This document shows, piece after piece, positions 60,387 through 64,000 of a DNA stretch of 64,000 nucleotides; within the stretch, counting starts at the first letter, position 1, and the number at the start of each line of letters is the position of its first letter. Position numbers and translations under genes: made by a program. The notes below the pieces were generated by a model. That model saw only the letters and a list, made by a program, of their open reading frames with translations. It did not search any database and was not told the origin of the DNA. This stretch comes from Gordonia sp. SID5947 (lineage in GTDB: Bacteria > Actinomycetota > Actinomycetes > Mycobacteriales > Mycobacteriaceae): the NCBI RefSeq assembly GCF_009862785.1, contig NZ_WWHU01000001.1, positions 4,154,001 through 4,218,000 of the forward strand, read 5' to 3'.

Positions 60387-62620
60387 ACCGTTCTGTGTTG
60401 GAGACCGATCGTGACCCTTCGAGACGCTCGCAACCTCGCTCTGCAGGGGACGCGCGGCCGACCGGACCGGAGATGCAGGATGCGGGCCGCTCGACGGACC
60501 TCGTGACGACCGGAGCGTTCGATGCCCGCCAATTGACTGCGGCGCTCCCGCAGGCCGTCCGGAAACTCACACCTCGTGCCCAAGCCCGAAATCCGGTCAT
60601 GTTCGTCGTCTACCTGGGCGCGATCGTGACCACTGTGCTGGCGATATGGCAACCGAGTGGGTTCTCCTGGGCCGTGACGGTGTGGCTCTGGTTCACCGTG
60701 GTGTTCGCGAACCTGGCCGAGGCAGTCGCCGAGGGGCGCGGGCGTGCGCAGGCTGACAGCCTACGGAAGGTCAAGCGCGACACCATGGCCCGCCGGATCG
60801 GTGTCGACGGGTCCACCGCCGAGGTCGCGGGTAGTGCGTTGCGGATCGGCGATCTCATCGTCGTCGAGACCGGCGAGGTGATCGCCGGTGACGGTGACGT
60901 CGTCGAGGGGATCGCCACTGTCGACGAGTCGGCCATAACCGGCGAATCTGCGCCGGTGGTCAGGGAATCCGGTGGCGACCGTTCCGCGGTGACCGGGGGG
61001 ACCGTGGTGTTGTCGGACAGGATCATCGTCAGGATCGCCACGGCGCCGGGTGAGACCTTCGTCGATCGGATGATCGCGTTGGTGGAAGGGGCTTCTCGGA
61101 AGAAGACGCCGAACGAGATCGCGCTCGATATTCTGCTGACGAGCCTCACGATCATCTTCCTGCTGGCAGTTGTCGCGGTGGGGCCGATGCAGCAATACGC
61201 CGGGCAATCGCCCGATCCGATCAAGCTGATCGCGCTTCTGGTGTGCCTGATCCCGACGACGATCGGGGCACTGCTGTCCTCGATCAGGATCGCCGGCATG
61301 GACCGCTTGGTGCAGCGCAACGTGCTCGCCATGTCGGGACGGGCAGTGGAGGCCGCCGGTGACGTCGACACTCTGCTGATGGACAAGACCGGGACCATCA
61401 CCTATGGGAACCGGCGCGCGACCGGGCTGGCCGGTGCGCCGGGTGTGGAGACGGCACAACTCGCGCAGGTGGCCTACCGGTGCAGTCTTACCGACGACAC
61501 CCCCGAGGGCCGCAGCATCGTCGACCTCTGCGTCCACGAGTTCGCCATCGAGACGATCGACGGTTCGACGGTGGCCGCCGCGCGCTCGCGTGAGCATCCG
61601 GAATACGAGGCGGTGGCGTTCACCGCGCAGACTCGAATGAGCGGTATCGACGTGCACGGACGTGACGGCACCGTCGAGTACCGCAAGGGTGCTGCCGACG
61701 CAGTCGTGCGATGGGTGAGCGCGCACGGCGGAACGGTCCCCGATTCGGTCCACGAGCAGGTGGAGCTGGTGTCGTCCGCGGGCGCAACGCCACTGGTGGT
61801 GGCCGTCCGTGCTGTCGGTGAGAATCACGGTGCCCTCGGCGGGGAACGTGGTGCTGCGGTCGGGGATGCCGGCGTCCCGCGAGTGCTCGGCGTGATCCGG
61901 TTGTCAGATGTGGTGAAGCCGGGGATGGCCGGGCGATTCGCACAGTTGCGTGCGATGGGCATCCGGACGGTGATGGTGACCGGCGACAATCCGCTGACCG
62001 CACAGGCGATCGCGGTGGAAGCCGGTGTCGACGACTTCGTCGCGGAGGCAACGCCGGAAGACAAGCTGGCACTGATCCGTGCCGAACAGTCCGGCGGTCG
62101 CCTGGTGGCCATGACCGGGGACGGCACCAACGACGCTCCGGCGCTCGCCCAGGCCGACGTCGGGCTGGCGATGAACACCGGCACATCGGCGGCGAAAGAG
62201 GCCGGCAACATGGTCGACCTCGACTCCGATCCGACCAAACTGATCGACGTCGTGGCGATCGGCAAGCAGTTGCTGATCACCCGTGGAGCGTTGACCACAT
62301 TCTCGCTGGCCAACGACCTCGCCAAGTATTTCGCCATCCTGCCGGCGCTCTTCAGCGGCATATATCCGCAGCTGGATGCGCTCAACATCATGCAGTTGGC
62401 CTCGGCTCAATCAGCGATCGTCTCGGCGGTCATCTTCAACGCGCTCATCATCGTGGCCCTGATCCCGTTGTCGCTGCGCGGCGTCCGGTACCGCCCGTCA
62501 TCGGCATCGACGTTGCTGGGCCGCAATCTGCTCATCTACGGCGTCGGGGGAGTGATCACACCGTTCGTCGGGATCTGGCTGATCGATCTCCTCGTGCGTC
62601 TTCTCCCGGGAATGGGGTAG
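60383..62620 (+). CDS. kdpB: K+-transporting ATPase subunit KdpB (P-type ATPase)
   Basis: 745 residues, about 50 longer than usual; the extra part is a hydrophilic Arg/Ser/Pro-rich N-terminus. TGES at 186-189 (actuator), phosphorylated Asp in DKTGTIT (D334), ion site [29 protein letters not shown] and [18 protein letters not shown]. It hydrolyses ATP to drive K+ uptake through KdpA. GTG 60383 overlaps the kdpA stop. Confidence 0.95.
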   Translation: MNRSVLETDRDPSRRSQPRSAGDARPTGPEMQDAGRSTDLVTTGAFDARQLTAALPQAVRKLTPRAQARNPVMFVVYLGAIVTTVLAIWQPSGFSWAVTVWLWFTVVFANLAEAVAEGRGRAQADSLRKVKRDTMARRIGVDGSTAEVAGSALRIGDLIVVETGEVIAGDGDVVEGIATVDESAITGESAPVVRESGGDRSAVTGGTVVLSDRIIVRIATAPGETFVDRMIALVEGASRKKTPNEIALDILLTSLTIIFLLAVVAVGPMQQYAGQSPDPIKLIALLVCLIPTTIGALLSSIRIAGMDRLVQRNVLAMSGRAVEAAGDVDTLLMDKTGTITYGNRRATGLAGAPGVETAQLAQVAYRCSLTDDTPEGRSIVDLCVHEFAIETIDGSTVAAARSREHPEYEAVAFTAQTRMSGIDVHGRDGTVEYRKGAADAVVRWVSAHGGTVPDSVHEQVELVSSAGATPLVVAVRAVGENHGALGGERGAAVGDAGVPRVLGVIRLSDVVKPGMAGRFAQLRAMGIRTVMVTGDNPLTAQAIAVEAGVDDFVAEATPEDKLALIRAEQSGGRLVAMTGDGTNDAPALAQADVGLAMNTGTSAAKEAGNMVDLDSDPTKLIDVVAIGKQLLITRGALTTFSLANDLAKYFAILPALFSGIYPQLDALNIMQLASAQSAIVSAVIFNALIIVALIPLSLRGVRYRPSSASTLLGRNLLIYGVGGVITPFVGIWLIDLLVRLLPGMG

Positions 62621-62624
62621 TCCG

Positions 62625-63257
62625 GTGCAAACGGTCATGTCAGGTTTCGCGCGTCAATGTCTCGCGGCAGTCGGAGTGCTCGTCGCGCTGACAATACTGC
62701 TCGGCGTTGCCTATCCCGCCGCGGTGTGGTCTGTTTCCCGCATCGGCGCAAGCTCCGCAGAGGGTTCTCAACTCGTCGATGCGCACGGATGTGCAGTTGG
62801 TTCGTCGTTGATCGGTGTCGACCCTCACGTGCCTGCCGGGCGGCCGGATCCCTATCTGCACGGGCGGGTGCTGGGCTCCGCCGGCGATCCGATGGCGCCC
62901 GGCGATCCGGCCGCGTCGGCCGCGAGCAACAAGGGGCCCGGCAACCAGGATCTGAAAGGATGGATCGAAGCGCGTCGCGCCATCATCGCTCGACGCGAGG
63001 GTGTGGCCCCATCTGCCGTACCCGCGGACGCGGTGACCGGTTCCGGCTCCGGCCTGGATCCCGACATCAGCGAGGCGTACGCGGCCGTGCAGGTACCGCG
63101 GATCGCTCGCACGAACGGCATGTCCGAGCAGCAGGTGCGAGCAATCGTGGACCAGAACACCAGCGCACGGCAGTGGGGCTTCCTGGGTGAGTCCCGAGTC
63201 AACGTCGTGAAGGTCAACCTCGCGCTGGGCCGCACGGCACCGTCATGTCACCGATGA
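62625..63257 (+). CDS. kdpC: K+-transporting ATPase subunit KdpC
   Basis: 210 residues. One membrane helix (CLAAVGVLVALTILLGVAYP), then an outer domain with GSSLIGVDPHVP and NKGPGNQDLKGWIEARRA, ending GESRVNVVKVNLAL as usual. KdpC assists ATP binding by KdpB. Confidence 0.93.
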   Translation: MQTVMSGFARQCLAAVGVLVALTILLGVAYPAAVWSVSRIGASSAEGSQLVDAHGCAVGSSLIGVDPHVPAGRPDPYLHGRVLGSAGDPMAPGDPAASAASNKGPGNQDLKGWIEARRAIIARREGVAPSAVPADAVTGSGSGLDPDISEAYAAVQVPRIARTNGMSEQQVRAIVDQNTSARQWGFLGESRVNVVKVNLALGRTAPSCHR

Positions 63258-63293
63258 CCCGTGATCGGGTCGCCGGCCGATACACTGGTCACC

Positions 63294-64000
63294 ATGGCCG
63301 CGGCAGGTGATGCTCGGGGACGACTCGAGGTCTTCCTCGGCTGCGCTCCGGGCGTCGGCAAGACATTCGAGATGCTCGCCACCGCCCGTGGGCTCGTCGA
63401 CGAGGGTGTCGATACCGTTGTCGCCGTGGTGGAGTCACACGGACGGGTGGCCACCGCAGCACTCGTCGAGGGCTTCGAGGTCATCGGCAGGCGAGACGTC
63501 GAGTACCGGGGCACCGTTCTCGCGGAGATGGATCTGGACGCGGTCCTCGCCCGCAGGCCGCAGGTCGCACTGGTCGACGAACTCGCTCACACCAACGCGC
63601 CGGGAACGCGGAATGCGAAGCGCTGGCAAGACATCGAAGAGCTCCGTGACGCCGGTATAGATGTCCTCTCGACGATCAACATCCAGCATCTCGAGAGCCT
63701 GAACGACGTCGTCGCGCAGATCACCGGGATCACGCAGCGAGAGACCGTGCCCGACGACGTCGTCCGTGCCGCGGATCAGATCGAACTCGTCGACATCGCA
63801 CCGCAGGCCCTCCGGCAACGATTGATCGCCGGCAAGGTCTATCCGGGCGGGCGGATCGATGGTGCACTGTCGAACTACTTTCGGCAGGGGAACCTGACGG
63901 CCCTTCGTGAACTCGCACTGCTGTGGCTGGCCGACCAGGTCGACGACAATCTGGCAGATTACCGTGCAGCACATGCGATCACCGATACCTGGGAAACGCG
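63294..64000 (+). CDS. kdpD: Sensor kinase KdpD, N-terminal part (runs off window)
   Basis: Open from ATG 63294 to the last base: about 235 residues. Walker A GCAPGVGKT at 16-24, VALVDELAHTNAPGTRN (Walker B) and INIQHLESLNDVVAQITG are the KdpD N-terminal domain, which senses K+ limitation with the USP domain that should follow. The kinase part and kdpE lie beyond the window. Confidence 0.92.
   Translation, partial: MAAAGDARGRLEVFLGCAPGVGKTFEMLATARGLVDEGVDTVVAVVESHGRVATAALVEGFEVIGRRDVEYRGTVLAEMDLDAVLARRPQVALVDELAHTNAPGTRNAKRWQDIEELRDAGIDVLSTINIQHLESLNDVVAQITGITQRETVPDDVVRAADQIELVDIAPQALRQRLIAGKVYPGGRIDGALSNYFRQGNLTALRELALLWLADQVDDNLADYRAAHAITDTWET

Noticed and set aside
1..64000. tRNA/rRNA genes, CRISPR arrays, insertion sequences, prophage
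   Set aside because: Scanned by eye; no cloverleaf, regular spacer arrays, transposase or integrase motifs, or phage proteins were found. A covariance search could still reveal a missed small RNA.

Overview
The window is high-GC actinobacterial DNA. Dynamin-like IniA/IniC-type GTPases, an FHA-domain ABC exporter of the Rv1747 type, F420/deazaflavin-dependent oxidoreductases, LGFP-repeat and lipoprotein exports, a SigK-type sigma factor and HspR (HAIR) operators point to a mycolic-acid-containing member of the Mycobacteriales. Gordonia is my best guess; this is inference from gene content, not a database match.

Layout: 1-2665 holds osmoprotection genes (end of a glycine-betaine ABC permease, its lipoprotein receptor, ectoine hydroxylase). 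2778-10730 is a mosaic of MarR regulators, an SDR, enoyl-CoA hydratase, amidohydrolase, family III CoA-transferase, CPBP protease and an NAD-binding protein. 10842-19442 is a cell-envelope block on the minus strand: FHA-ABC exporter, then an operon of IniA-like GTPase, IniC-like GTPase, membrane-anchored Hsp70 and an acidic DxDxDG-repeat protein. 19668-25256 has a lipoprotein, an ECF sigma factor with a His/Asp-rich partner, a rhodanese, a DJ-1/PfpI protein, a PPOX protein and a siderophore-interacting protein. 25288-34621 carries an acyltransferase, small regulators, a type II NADH dehydrogenase behind what reads as a ZTP (pfl) riboswitch, a BenE-type transporter and secreted proteins. 34712-38787 has an acyl-CoA ligase and a Sec-exported Tox-REase-5-like toxin with an Imm52-like immunity gene.

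39599-49140 is a catabolic island. A minus-strand operon (two acyl-CoA dehydrogenase subunits, enoyl-CoA hydratase, NDP-forming acyl-CoA ligase, TetR repressor) diverges from a plus-strand one (nitronate-monooxygenase-like protein, Baeyer-Villiger-type monooxygenase, HSL-family esterase). Together they look like ketone to ester/lactone to acid to acyl-CoA to beta-oxidation. 49262-58065 has clpB under tandem HAIR sites, dhaKL flanked by a dispersed repeat, tag, a MerR-type promoter, orphan sigK and an Asp/Glu-racemase family gene. 58137-58211 is a perfect 32-bp hairpin, followed by the kdpFABC(D) potassium-uptake operon running off the window end.

Three genes (IniA-like, TetR, monooxygenase) are each broken by one missing base, apparently in G/C homopolymers. 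Sequencing or assembly error is at least as likely as real mutation. No tRNA, rRNA, CRISPR array, insertion sequence or prophage was seen.
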